From positions 13,825,508-13,889,507 of the forward strand of contig CM049313.1 in the NCBI GenBank assembly GCA_026874595.1: a stretch of 64,000 nt of DNA, written 5' to 3'. Every line of letters starts with the position of its first letter. The first letter of the stretch is position 1. The notes under the pieces are model-generated. The model saw only the letters and a list, made by a program, of their open reading frames with translations. It was not told the origin of the DNA and did no database searches. Below are positions 1 through 10,929 of this stretch, piece by piece. This DNA comes from Sipunculus nudus. Its lineage: Eukaryota > Annelida > Sipuncula > Golfingiida > Sipunculidae. The translations under genes were made by a program, and so were the position numbers.

Positions 1-240
1 TGAATAGGTTGAGAAACTGCCAACTGTTTCAGATTTCGCAACAGATCAAGAGTTCATTCAGTGCAGCCAGATTTAGGTCAAGAGTTCAATCAGTGCAGCC
101 AAGCACAAGGCATGTGATCACCTCATGGGCAGCATGTGATCACCTCATGAGTATCATGTGATCACCTCATGTTCATTCAGTGCAGCCAGGTACAGGTCAA
201 AAGTTCACTCAGTCTAGCCAGGTGCAGGTCAAGAGTTCAC
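1..240. repeat. short tandem repeats at window start
   Basis: Two nested repeats are visible. A 22-bp unit, CATGTGATCACCTCATG plus spacer, occurs three times starting at 111, 133 and 155 and carries the palindrome TGATCA. It is embedded in four copies of a longer motif, GGTCAAGAGTTCANTCAGTG followed by CAGCCA, at about 43-90, 170-215 and 225-250. The repeats cut across reading frames. Confidence 0.7.
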
Positions 241-336
241 TCAGTGCAGTAGCCTGAGCCAGGATTTTGTCACAGTACACTCGGGGCAACAGCCTTTCTC
301 ACCTAAGCCTGGTCAGCTCCGTGCATCAGACTCAAG
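218..336 (+). CDS. possible internal exon of an unrecognised gene
   Basis: The frame is open from just after an in-frame TAG at 215-217 to a good splice donor (AAG|GTAAGT, donor GT at 337-338). The reading frame ends with two bases of a codon, which matches the phase of the exon starting at 2397. An alternative acceptor lies at 275, giving an exon from 276. Readable residues near the end are TVHSGQQPFSPKPGQLRASDS. The sequence overlaps a tandem repeat, so it could equally be repeat-derived. The 5' boundary is not determined. No domain is recognised. Confidence 0.28.
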
Positions 337-339
337 GTA

Positions 340-600
340 AGTTTGATGTATTGGCCCGATATTCTGACCTGTCTATGTGTCTTTAATTGCTTTTTCGTTC
401 ACAAGACAGGTGTTGCCATCTAAAATGACTTTTGCAAAGTGTATGTGCCTGCTTAATTCTACGGAAGAATTTGATATATCAGCCTGAAATTGGGCATATT
501 TATACATGTCAAATAGCTTTGTCGTATACAAGACTGGTGGTGCCACCTACAATAATTTCTGTGTTGTGTGCACCCATGCCAGAATTTCAGCAGTGATGTT
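340..600. repeat. diverged copy of the window-end tandem repeat
   Basis: This stretch contains the sequence TTGTCGTATACAAGACTGGT followed by GGTGCCACCTACAA. It closely resembles the repeated ACAAGAAACTGGTGGTGCCA element at 63300-64000. Two half-units can be followed here (around 385-415 and 515-560), as in the array at the other end of the window. No gene is seen between 340 and 2160; that interval is AT-rich with dispersed repeats. Confidence 0.5.
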
Positions 601-1515
601 TGTGTATTGTTTCTTGTTCAAAATGTTTAGTACTTGCATTGTTCATATATATGAAAAGTAGTGGTTCAGCATTGAAGCGTTATACCTGGTGTATATCCAT
701 ATGCACAGGTTCGCATTAGGCCTGTAGGCCTTGTTTTAGATTTCCGACAAATTCTGACACTATTAATATCTACACTAACAGCCATATCTTTTCAAGCTTG
801 TTTTGTATCTTTATCGAATTTTCAACAGTCCCCACTAAGAGGGTTTGCTGAAGATTATTGAAAATCCTTAAAACTTAGAAGTAATATGCAATATTTTTGT
901 CCTTAAAGAATCTATACATATCATGGCATTCTAGTTGCCCATTTAGAGTGCTCTTTAGTGGTTTGTAAACAGTAAAGGGTTAAATGTATACTCTTGGAGA
1001 ATGACAGTTCAGTGGAAAGTTCTTGCAACAACCTGGAAAGTAAACTGAAGTCCATATGCATAAAATCAAGGAGAAAGTCTTTGAAAATCTATAATTGCCG
1101 CATTAGTCGGATAAGGTCCTTGAATCTGACACATGCTTCTGCGTCCGCTGGAATCTTCTCTGCCCTCTGCCCTTCTGTTCTAAAACACTATATACCTTCA
1201 CCCCCAAGCCAAGAATTTTCCACTTTTGAACAGTCTATAAGGACCTTACTCAACAGTTAACACATGTTTCAGGAATTCTCTAGAAAACATTGCCGTGCCT
1301 CTACACACGATGGTGTACATGTGAGCTTGCCCAAAGCCAGCACGACAACAAGAGTTCAACCAGTACGAATTAAACATAGAATGTAATACATGGCCAGACA
1401 TGAGTGCCACAACAGGAGTTACGCCCGTTTCACATAATAAAAAGAGCACCTGTAACATACCACACAAAACCAGCATGTGCCTCATTTCCAAATCATATTT
1501 TCTGTTCTTATATAA

Positions 1516-1550
1516 CAGCTGAGTGCCATGACCTATGGGTCCCTTGTTAT
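1516..1550 (+). repeat. dispersed repeat with CAGCTGAGTGCCATGACC core
   Basis: The core CAGCTGAGTGCCATGACC followed by YATGGGTCMCTTGTTA recurs at 12087-12120, 22565-22600 and 55172-55204, the last inside PDIA3 intron 2. All four copies are in the same orientation and are about 33 bp long. The copies look like the conserved edge of a longer decayed dispersed element. Confidence 0.6.
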
Positions 1551-2170
1551 AATATGTTTATTGCCAATTACAAATTATAAAAGAATACAGTGATAGTTAT
1601 TTCTCTGTCTCACAATATACCTGCAAGTACTGTCTGAACATGCTTGGTAACAAATGTAGATAAGTGTTATTGACAAATTAATAATTGCAGACTGATACTG
1701 TGGTTAGCTTTCTGATTGCAAGGGTTTCAATTTCGCAATAATTGTGAAAGATAAATAATTGCGAATATGAAGCCTTCATAAATAAGTCACCTCATTTACA
1801 CAGATGGGCAGTCAATATAATATAGCCTTATTAGCATTTTATGTATATTATTATTGAGACAAGGCCTTTTATTTAAAATTCAGTAGACAAACAAAAAATT
1901 GATATTAAAAATAATAACTTAAAATAATATCAGGTCTGTCATATTATCTGTCTAAAGTGGACATATTGTTGTGGATCCAAGTCCAATCGCTGGTTGAATT
2001 TGCATATTAAATAATCTGTGTGACAGTAGATATACCATTTGAGTAGGTTACTACATGGTAAGATCGTGAAAATGGAGCCCGCAGAAAATAATGAAAAAAA
2101 AAGAAAATTGGGAAATATTAACTTTGTAAATAAGAAGGCAACCACAGTATAAAATACTATATACCAAATA

Positions 2171-2344
2171 CAGTGGAACCCCATCATACGACCACCTCAC
2201 AATTCTGACCATCCCACAATTACAACCACTTTTCTTGGTCCCGAACAAATCATCCAGGAAACTTGAAATTTAAAAATGTGACCACCCAAAATTAAGACCG
2301 TTTTGGTCAGTCCACATGGTGGTTGTTATTGTGGGATTACACTG
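2171..2344. mobile_element. 174-bp TIR MITE with TA target duplication
   Basis: The element begins CAGTGGAACCCCATCATACG and ends in the near-inverse (GGTGGTTGTTATTGTGGGATTACACTG), giving imperfect terminal inverted repeats of about 27 bp. It is flanked by TA on both sides (2169-2170 and 2345-2346), as expected for Tc1/mariner-type insertion. The interior carries further GACCACC repeats and no coding capacity, so it is non-autonomous. Confidence 0.85.
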
Positions 2345-2396
2345 TACTATATGGATGAACCCTGCCATGCCTGATTAATTGTGTTATTTATTTCAG

Positions 2397-2724
2397 ACGG
2401 TCTGTGTTGCTAGTTGAGCTAAATTTGGTACACAGTGGTAAACCAGTGAATGGCTGTTGTCATGACAACTTACAGCTGCCAGAAGACACATCTTGTAGTT
2501 CAGGAGTACACATCATCAGCACTGACGTTGAAGGCCAGGAGACCACGGGGCATTCGAAGAAACAGAAAGTGGAAAAACCTCACTCAGATCTGGTCTCACA
2601 GGAGACAATGTTCATTACCTCAGCGCTAACACACAGCCCCACCACGCCCTGGCAAATAAGACTTGCAAACAGACATAAGAGCTGGCTGGAAAATTTCTTC
2701 ATTGAAGAGAAGCTTAAAAAATGA
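2397..2724 (+). CDS. terminal coding exon of an unrecognised gene
   Basis: A strong acceptor (TTATTTATTTCAG at 2384-2396) is followed by 109 open codons to a TGA at 2722-2724. The first base completes a codon split by a phase-2 intron, compatible with the donor at 337. The product segment begins RSVLLVELNLVHSGKPVNGC, then turns hydrophilic, and ends in a basic tail (NFFIEEKLKK). Codon usage looks natural and the frame crosses no simple repeat. An AATAAA lies about 200 bp downstream. No domain is recognised, so function is unknown. The alternative is an exon-like chance ORF. Confidence 0.45.
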
Positions 2725-2924
2725 TGAAGCTCTTAATATAACATCTAAGAATTCCTACAACACTGACAGAATTTCAGATTGTGATTTGTTTACTCTAATG
2801 CTCATGCCAAATTTATTTTAAATTACTTTTCATCATGTCTGGTTGATGTACTCCCTTAAACTGCCATTACAAGATGAAACAGATCTATCAGCTACACACA
2901 CCTTCAATTGATCAGTTGATTTTA

Positions 2925-2930
2925 AATAAA
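2925..2930 (+). terminator. candidate polyadenylation signal AATAAA
   Basis: AATAAA lies 200 bp after the stop at 2724 and is the first canonical signal downstream of that exon. A second AATAAA is at about 3007. Such hexamers are common in AT-rich DNA, so this supports the gene only weakly. Confidence 0.35.
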
Positions 2931-3179
2931 ATATAACACACTTTCAAGTTGTTTTGTTACCAAACCTTTGTTGAATTACGTAAATTAAAATTCCTGTTGT
3001 CTGATTGAATAAACAGTGTATAGGGAATTTAGGAAGCTGGCTTTATCGAGGACCTTGTTGTAACATCAGTGTTGGATACTTTAAGTTTGGTTCAGTATAC
3101 GTTTAGTCCAGCCATATTCGTATATAAAAACACTCTAAGCCGAAGCACCAGATCAGGGTCTTTCCATCGCTTTTGAAAT

Positions 3180-4211
3180 TTGGGCAGGGCTTAAGGTACC
3201 CTATCATGATTGCTTGATCTGGCTGATAGTCCTTCCTATGTTCCCGCTGGTCATAGTGCCTTTTCTGTCTCTCACTGGCTTCAATAAGTTATTCATGAGC
3301 TAATTTGTGTATGTGAAGTAGCTGATCTTTCAGGTTATCTGCATACTGTGATAGACTCAGAAGCAGGTGTTTCTGAGGTGGGCTGCACATAATCATATCC
3401 ACCGGAAGACGTGGTTCCCATCCGAACAGAACCGTGGAGGATGAGAATCCAAAACCACTGAAGTTCGGTAGGCTAACATAAGCAACTGGATATGCTCGTT
3501 CCAGTCCCTTTGGTTTTCTGAGACGAATTAAGCCATCATCAACTGCAGGGTAGAGTGAGAATCTTTCAACAATGCCGTCACTTTGTGGTGGAAAGCTCCG
3601 GGTTTTTGTCTTCTTTATGCCAAGTCGCTGACACAGTTAGGAACTTGAGACTCAAATTGACTTCCTTGGTCGGAATTGAAAACATCAACTTTAGTGGAAG
3701 TTTCAATGTTTGCAATAGCCCAGGCCCCTGGCCACTTTGAGAAATAGTCGGCTATCACTAATATGTAGCGATTACTAGATCCCATGAGGTCTTTCCATTG
3801 GAGCTCCAACATTATATTTTAGGTCATCTGTGACCTTTTGGACTTGAGAGGTCCTTTCCGAACTTGGCAAGGCTTGCATTCTCTGCAGTGGCGGCCTTCA
3901 TCAACATTCAAGTTACCCAAAAATAGCGTTGTTTCACCCAGCAAGTGTCGTTTTATACCAAGAATGCCTGCTGTGACGTCATTATGACGTTTCTCCAAAA
4001 TGTCTTCTCGGATTGCCTTTGGTAATACCAGGTACCGGATATTATCTTTGACAAGACTGGATTCCATCCTGTACAGTATTCCTTTGATGACTTGCGGTTG
4101 TTTCCACATGGCGAGGTAGGATTTGACCGCCGGAGAAAAATGTGAGACATCTTTCCAAGAAGGATGTTGGTCTCCTCTTCTCACAGAAGAACTGGCAAAA
4201 TTCAAGAACAT
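3180..4211 (-). pseudogene. integrase remnant of the Gypsy element
   Basis: From 4211 down there is a zinc-binding region with HNDVTAGILGIKRHL and later CRECKPC (the H..H..C..C pattern of integrase). It continues into the catalytic core with DLMGSSNRYILVIADYFSKW and FNSDQGSQFES. The last part continues after frameshifts as DGIVERF, then EPRLPVDM, then LHIHKLAHE and RQKRHYDQ, which are typical of the core end and C-terminal region. Several frameshifts and stops make it non-functional. Confidence 0.85.
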
Positions 4212-4224
4212 TATTCAAGTTCCT

Positions 4225-4600
4225 GCTGTCCACACAAGAACGTGATGACCCATCTTTATCTCTGACTAGCACAATAGGGCTGCTCCAGGGACTATGCTGT
4301 GTTGATGCTGTGCTGGATCAGATCAGTTCTACCCAGATCAAACACATGTTGAACTTTGCAGAGCATCTGCCGAGGGTTCTTCCCAAAGTGTTGTCAGGTG
4401 TTCAATGATCTGCACAAAGTGTGTCATTCTCTATGGATGAGGAATTTTCAGTCTCAGGTTCAGTTGGAGTAGAAGTCATCTGGGCAACAGGATGTCCATG
4501 AGTAACCATGTCATTTTTCTCAAGCTGAATAGATAAGTCGCTGAGATTAGCGAATCGCAATGGAATGTAGTCTTTGTTTGGGTTTACGACCATCCTACCT
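4225..4600 (-). pseudogene. reverse transcriptase N-terminal fragment of the Gypsy element
   Basis: The segment reads VLVRDKDGSSRSCVDSRNLN, the conserved opening of Ty3/Gypsy RT (typically VRKKDGSxRFCVDYRxLN). Just upstream are DLIQHSIN and the gypsy linker. A short deletion lies between these two pieces, and everything after the RNLNNV motif, including palm motifs and RNase H, is deleted. Confidence 0.8.
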
Positions 4601-4891
4601 AGGAGAATTCTATCATGAAATCTTTCATTAGGTTCTGCGACAGCTGGTTAAGGCAGCGGACATTGGTCTCTTGGGTCATTTATGTATCCCATTACAAAGA
4701 TTTAACTAAAAGCTGGGATGATAATCTTCTCACGTAGGGAAACCGTGAACTATTTTCTCTCCTGTAAACATGCAAATTATGCAATTTTATTGTCCCGAAA
4801 CAGCATACTACCAGTTTTAAAATCATGCTTGTAACCATGCTGTTTTAGAAGGTCGAAGCCTACTCTCCATCCGCTTCCACTTCTGCAGCTA

Positions 4892-5281
4892 TCATTGGAC
4901 TGAAAAAAACATGCTTTGCAATTTGCACAGGAAGATCCCTTTGACCAAGTGACTCGACGATTCCACCATCACCCGCTCTAATTTGGAGTCAAATGTCCTT
5001 GAGAGGGAACGTGCATCTGGCATTTTAAAGTATTGTGTAGGATTCACAATACTACCGCTAGACCCCAGACTCATAAGGCAATCTATCTGTAGTCCGTAGA
5101 TGTGAGTTGTCAAGTAGAGTGACTCATTTAGCGCATGGTGATTCATATAACAGCATGAAACTATTCCATCGAGAGAGAATGGTAGTCCCTCATATGTTTC
5201 CGTGAAGATGGGTACACTTGCATGTTCCGCTGATACCTGACCCACAGCCTGGGTTACAGGAGGTGTCCTTATGTTCTTCAT
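4892..5281 (-). pseudogene. retropepsin-like protease remnant of the Gypsy element
   Basis: The block includes LQIDCLMSLGSSGSIVNP, which aligns by eye with the retropepsin active-site loop (hydrophobic, then D-T/S-G-S/A). The catalytic aspartate position reads as leucine or serine here, so the enzyme would be dead. It sits between gag and RT as expected. Confidence 0.6.
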
Positions 5282-5648
5282 GTACGTCTCATAGGGATCA
5301 TTGGTACTTTTGGATGATGTCTCCTATCATTTTCTCTTTGGCCGTCTGCCTCTCTTCTCCTTTCCCGCCTCTCTTTGTTTTGCTGGCCCTAACATTCTGA
5401 ATGATGTCCATATGTCCAGTTCTTTTATAAACGTAAATTGTTTTGGACTTGTTCTGCGTGGTAGTGAGTTCTACTGCCCATTAGAAGACGCCGGGGGTGT
5501 TATTTGGTGAGATGTTTGAGAATCTCATCTGATTTTTCACACAACACACGGAGATTCATCTCTGTAGACTCACAATTTCGCTGCAGGTTGACACTTATCT
5601 CTACCTGGGGCGTTTCTGGGGGCTCCATGCACTGGAATTGAACACGAC

Positions 5649-6953
5649 CTAATTGGACTCTTCGGGTTCTTCCAGTTCAAACGGTCTCGAAATAATGCCC
5701 GAGCTGGATTGCTTTATTAGGGTTCTTCGGGTGGCCCATTCAAGGTCTTTGTTGTTAAAGGCATCGGCAAAGGAATTTTTAGATAGAGTATCCTTGAACT
5801 CAGTAGTTGCCTCCGGGAGTGCTTTCCTGTCTAGCTTTCTGATTTCCTGGGCGAGTGAGGACAGGCTTTCGCCTTTGCTGTGTTGCCTGGATCGCAGCTG
5901 AGCGCGTTTGACGTCTTGTTGATTAGACGGCTCGAAGCGCTCAGTGACTGCTGGGACCAGAAAAGAATAATGAGTGCGCTGGCCTGTTTTTAAGTCGCAA
6001 AGAACACTCTGAGTCTGACCTCTAACACTCGCTGCTAACTGCAGACCATCCATTAATTTGTTCAATAAGCTCAAATTGCACTAGGTGATCTTGCCACCCA
6101 GACGATCCATGAAAAGTATCAGTTTTGGTCGCGGGTCCATGACGTGTTGGATGACTGAAATCTTGCAGAGAAGAAGTCTGTAAAATAGATTGTACGTGTG
6201 GATTAACGTAATGAACTTTGTTCATCACCGGTGTATCGCTGTTCTGTAAAGAAGGAGCAAGATAAGTCCCTCTAGACACAGGTTGAACACCTTTCATTGG
6301 ATCGTAATGTCGAGGATGTGCAGCTCTTGGCATCTCATGTAGGAACATGTTATGCTGTAGATCAGAACCAGGCCAGTCATACTGCTGATGCTGGCGGGGT
6401 GTTGAACTAAAGCACTATCGCTCAAAAGGCATCTTCACGTGGGCTGGTCTCGGACTATCGGCTGCAGAGTTGGTGAAGTCACATATCTGCCTATGACGTG
6501 GATCAGGCTGACTGACATCGGTGGAACCTTTGGTAGTTGCACCAAATTTAGTCTCCGCTCCATAGATTTCATTTCTGTGGTCTGGTCTTCGATGTAGCGA
6601 TTCAAACTGTGCCGGTAAACAATTAATGTTTTGAAGATAACCGTCCTGACGAACTCCTTAACCATTATAACTCAAATCAGGAGCAGGCCGGAAACCATGG
6701 GGTAGTATTCGAACATATTATGCTTGCGTAAAACTTGATGGTACAGCTTGAGAATAACAACAGTTGTGAAACCAGGATGGATATTGGGTGGAGCTGTTAT
6801 ACCAGTCATGCTCCCAACGCCCACATGTGCTGGATGTATCTCGTCACACTTACTTTTCTCCCGAAAACGCACTCCCTTGTATCTTGTAGGTCTAGGCGGT
6901 AAAATTATTTGACTTTTCGGGACCCGGTCTAGCATTGGAGTCTGTCGTTGCAC
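5649..6953 (-). pseudogene. Gypsy gag-like remnant
   Basis: Three separated open blocks (6953-6672, 6665-6435, 6348-5649) read in the direction of the pol remnant and lie upstream of it. The last block has the charged, helical character of a Gypsy capsid, with SLAQEIRKLDRKALPEATTE and a FKDTLSKNSFADAFNNKDLE stretch, matching the usual retrotransposon gag pattern of an alpha-helical domain ahead of the protease. Frames shift between blocks, so it is not functional. No CCHC zinc knuckle was seen. Confidence 0.65.
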
Positions 6954-6960
6954 AAAACCT

Positions 6961-9590
6961 TTTGAGTTTCGGCAGTGGTGGAAAGTTTCTCCTCTGTGAA
7001 GTTGTGCTTGATGATAACAATCTGTCAGTCACGTTAGCTTGACACATAGGTGATGACGTTGATGGCTATGCGGTGGGTGCAGTGTTGATGGGCTTAGGCG
7101 GCGCCGATTCTGGGGGCTTTATGTTGGGTTTTCGTGCATTTCGCGGTCACTGGCCTTGATTAATCCCCATTTGTGATCCCTTGTCAAATGGCAACCTCCG
7201 CGCAGGGATAGGGTCTATTGTGCACCAGGAGATCTGGTGTGAGGAGAATGCTCAAAAGGGGTTCTTTCAAAGAATCAAAATTACCGAACGGTAGTGCACA
7301 GAGCAGTGGGTAAAAACTGGACCCCACGGACCCCGGAACCGAATAACATTTCTCATTTTCTGTTATTTATAACGATAAAATACCCCTATTGCTGATATAA
7401 GAACAGAGCAACGTCCCTAAACGTTGCAGTTATGTAAATGACCGATTCACTGAAAGATTCAAGTTTACAAAAATATTTCGATGAAGACAAACCTCATTTA
7501 CCTGACTTTGTTGACTTTTCTATTGTGAAGGACCCCAGTAACCACAGCTCTTATTTTTATTTATGACTCAAAGAGGAAAAAAATTAGCACTCATGTCACA
7601 TTAAATATAATTATTTGTTATTTTTAATGAAAATATAATAGTGCGGGCACACTAGGGGAGATTTATTTGAAGGACACTACCAGTCGTTGCGGACCTGATT
7701 CTGACATATTAGACCTCTCCCACTTAACAACAGGTTTCGTGTAACATTCATAACAACCATCCAGTTTAAAGCTGGTAATAAAATTATCTACAAATGAATT
7801 GTTGATCACTTGCATTTCAAGCAACTTCAGGTTAAAAAATGGTGATTTTGTAAATGTTTTTAATTATTAAGCATTTAAAAACGATACACAAATATAGCTT
7901 ATATAAAATAATGAAAAAAACTGAGACAAAATGAAAAAAAAATATAAACAATAACAAATCATATGGGTGTAATGGCTAAATGTGATGTGAAAATATGTAC
8001 TAAAGAAAAGGTAAAGCAAGAGTAAAAGGGGTCCGTGTGATCCGTGCGGTCCGTGCGCCAGAGTCCGTAAGTGTTAATTATCAAATATTGTTGCAGACAG
8101 ACTGATTTATTATTTTTTAAACTAAACATAATATAAAATTTGTCTTTATGTACGTTTCTGCTAAAATATCTGGACCAATTACCATGAAAGTTTAAAAAAA
8201 AAGATTTTTCTTTGGGTCCGTTTTTTTTTACAAATTGCCTGAATGTAGTGACTGTCTCATTGGAAAACGTTTGCTCAGCTTTCAAACAGGAAAGATCTTA
8301 GGGAGTGCGTATTAATTAAAAAAAAATATACAGTCATTAAATAAACCACATAATATATTGCTACCACGAACTTTTTTTTGCAGCGGGAATAACCCGACCA
8401 TGTGAGTGCTAGGTTTTTGTGCGTGATAACGGGAATTAATTAATGAAATTATCGAGAACAGGTCTCAGCGCTACTGTACTACAATGCAAGATAACAAGTT
8501 CTTTAACTGGTGACGGGCTTGGACAACTTTAAATAGCGGCGTTCATTTATTAAAAGAACTTCTTCGAAAAATTATCCGTCCAATCTCTTCGCTTCAATTG
8601 GATTTTATGCAGAACACCATGCATTTAATGGATATATATATTCTTAGCGTAACGCGTTTTGTACGAGTTTCCGTATTTCCTTTGACACCACCGTACAGGT
8701 TGCCGTGAATTTCAACAAACATATGCCCGGGGTTAGTCCGCAGATATTCCACCATTGGTATTGGAACGTATTCGTCAAAGTCATCCACACTCGGACACAA
8801 GATCAACTCAAAGACAGAACACTTAATTACACTAAATGTCGAATTCAAAGAGATCTTATGACGGTTACATAGTACAACCAAGCCATTTAACTATAACAGA
8901 ATATTTGACATAAGAACTAACTACTCGCCCAAAACTGTGCGTAGCCAGGTTATTGCTAGTACTTCCTTTAAGTGCAACATAACAATAAATACTAAAAACG
9001 TCACAGCTCTCTGGTGACCTCTGTGTCATGACATCTTATAAAAATCTGAAATAAATTTTCGGCAAATCTATGCTTGTTTAATGGGGTCAGAGGTGACAAG
9101 ACATACAATGGGCATATTATGCACCCTTGCGGTTCTCTTTGTTTTCTTAATGCCCCGTTTTGGGGAGCTCTGTTGTCCAAGCTACTTGTTAGACTGTCAA
9201 AAAGAGGTTCCGACCGGACCGCTTTGACCGTCCCGGTCCACACTTTTGGGATGGACCGCACCGTTAACATGAAATACTGGATCTCTTATCCCTGGACCAA
9301 GCCGAACTGGACCTCTCTGCCTAGCATTATTTTTAAGGTTTATGGTAAACAGATACGATAAACATAATGTTACGTGTTACAATATATGTCAGAAGCCTGA
9401 CCGGAATAAAAATTTCCGCCTGCATCCCTTCTCGCGAAGATTGATAGAAAAATCAGCCGGTCCACATATTTTGACCACTGATTACAGCCGTAACGGCGCT
9501 GTAGATTCTTTCCTTACAATACTTTTCCGAGGAGGCGGAAATAAGAAATTGTTGAATATGCGTTTCATATTCACTGATGATAGCACATCA
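6961..9590. other. no gene seen; AT-rich with dispersed repeats
   Basis: No convincing exon was found. At 8594-8881 on the minus strand there is a codon-balanced stretch (residues include DFDEYVPIPMVEYLRTNPGH), but it lacks convincing splice sites and matches no family I know. Around 9050-9150 is a dispersed repeat with GGGCATATTATGCACCCTTG, which recurs near 61590-61620. Confidence 0.5.
9050..9160 (+). repeat. dispersed repeat, GGTCAGAGGT / CATATTATGCACCCTTG family
   Basis: The string GGGGTCAGAGGTGACAAGAC followed by GGGCATATTATGCACCCTTG closely matches 61563-61620 (AATGAGGTCAGAGGTCAAAA, then GGCATATTATGCACCCTTGT). A weaker copy is at 59636-59700. The latter two lie in PDIA3 introns. The family has no coding content here. 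Confidence 0.65.
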
Positions 9591-9594
9591 TATA

Positions 9595-10929
9595 CACTGT
9601 AAACCCGCTAAACGTTCGATGCGTTTAGATCCTAAACACTTTGTTTGTTAAGTTAAACACATGGTTTTAATTTCAGCAATTTTACTTAAACGCAGTGTTT
9701 AGCTATCCTGCAATTATACAAAGCCTTTATGATAAGACTTCATTTGTTCGGGGACAGAGGAAAATTAATTCAAAATTTTATGGTATCTGGCATCACTTAT
9801 TATTTTATTAGTTCCCATAATTTATTTTCTTTCTGAAAGTTATTATTTTGCTACTGAATTCAGGTAAAACTGATACCTACACGGCTTAATATTATTCTAA
9901 TTCCGTATTTTTCATCATTCCATCCGTATTTAAGCATTTGCCCTCTTCTCAGCAAACCAGTTTTAATTACAATGTATTTTCCCCACTCAGACTCATTGAA
10001 TGTAGTCTTAGGTACATATCTGCTGCTTTTGCTAAACTACGTGTTTAACTATCCATACATAACGTTGCGTTTGGATGTGTCACGCGAACAGTTGTCTGCA
10101 AGCATGCGCAGTCCTGTCTGTTTTAACTCGGCGTGTTTGAGGATGAGATTTTCATCCAGGGATTATATGGTACGAGCAAATATCATGTATTGCGAAATTT
10201 CCCCCTCGATTGTTGAAGATATTTCCAGCAAATATGAGAAAAAATATGTTGATCATAAATTATTTTGATCATCGTTGAAAATGTAAACAAAGTATATGGA
10301 TATACCAGAAACCAGTTGAACAAGCCCTTGTGACCTACAATCTTACCTGAGATATCAGTCGTTATAAATGCCCAATTATCTATTATTGAATATTATCATT
10401 GTTATGATTTCTATGTAAAAAATATTTTAGTATGAGATAGTGAGCTTTTTTTCACATGTCGTTGATCGTTTTGCATTGTTAAACCTACCATTGATGAATT
10501 TTAAATGTTCAAATTTTATTGCAGCTTTATTTTTAAAGGGAACTTAAAACAACAGTTATAGATTAGGTCGCTGCGCCTTGAAAAAAGATGCTCCTAGCTC
10601 TCATTAATTGTGACATTCATTGTGAGAATGGCATAATGATACGTTTTATACAATTAATCAATATTGTTATAGAGAGTTGTTATATGTTATTATACGTTTT
10701 TTATACACCTTATGTCTAGACATTAGTTTATACAGGGTTTTACAACATAACAGTCTTATCTCTTCAGACGATTTTTACATCCTTAACACTTTGACGTGTT
10801 TAACCCGGTAAACGATGTGTTAAAGTCTAAACACTTTGTTAAGTTTTCTAAAAATCATTACGCGTTTAAAAAGTGTTACAAAAAGTGTTAAGTTTAGCGT
10901 TTAGATTCTAAACACTTAGGTTTTCAGTG
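9595..10929. mobile_element. 1.3-kb TIR DNA element with TA target duplication
   Basis: The left end reads CACTGTAAACC and the right end GGTTTTCAGTG, each flanked by TA. Internal to both ends are mirrored blocks rich in GTTTAG and AAACACTTTGTT, for example GCGTTTAGATCCTAAACACT on the left and AGCGTTTAGATTCTAAACAC on the right. This gives extended sub-terminal inverted repeats of over 100 bp. One 98-codon frame (9972-10268) resembles no transposase, so the element looks non-autonomous. The superfamily is uncertain. Confidence 0.75.

Larger units (their letters stand above)
3150..6960 (-). mobile_element. decayed Ty3/Gypsy LTR retrotransposon
   Basis: Reading the minus strand, the order is gag-like, protease, RT fragment, integrase zinc finger, integrase core and integrase C-terminal region. 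This is the Ty3/Gypsy gene order, with integrase after RT. Frames are broken by many stops and frameshifts. The RT core, including the expected YxDD region, and RNase H are missing: the RT start at about 4230-4280 runs almost directly into integrase. I found no convincing flanking long terminal repeats by eye, so the outer limits are set by recognisable coding remnants only. Confidence 0.88.

Noticed and set aside
8594-8881. Coding-like minus-strand stretch with DFDEYVPIPMVEYLRTNPGH
   Set aside because: Codon pattern is suggestive, but no acceptor with a pyrimidine tract and no donor were found, and no family is recognised.
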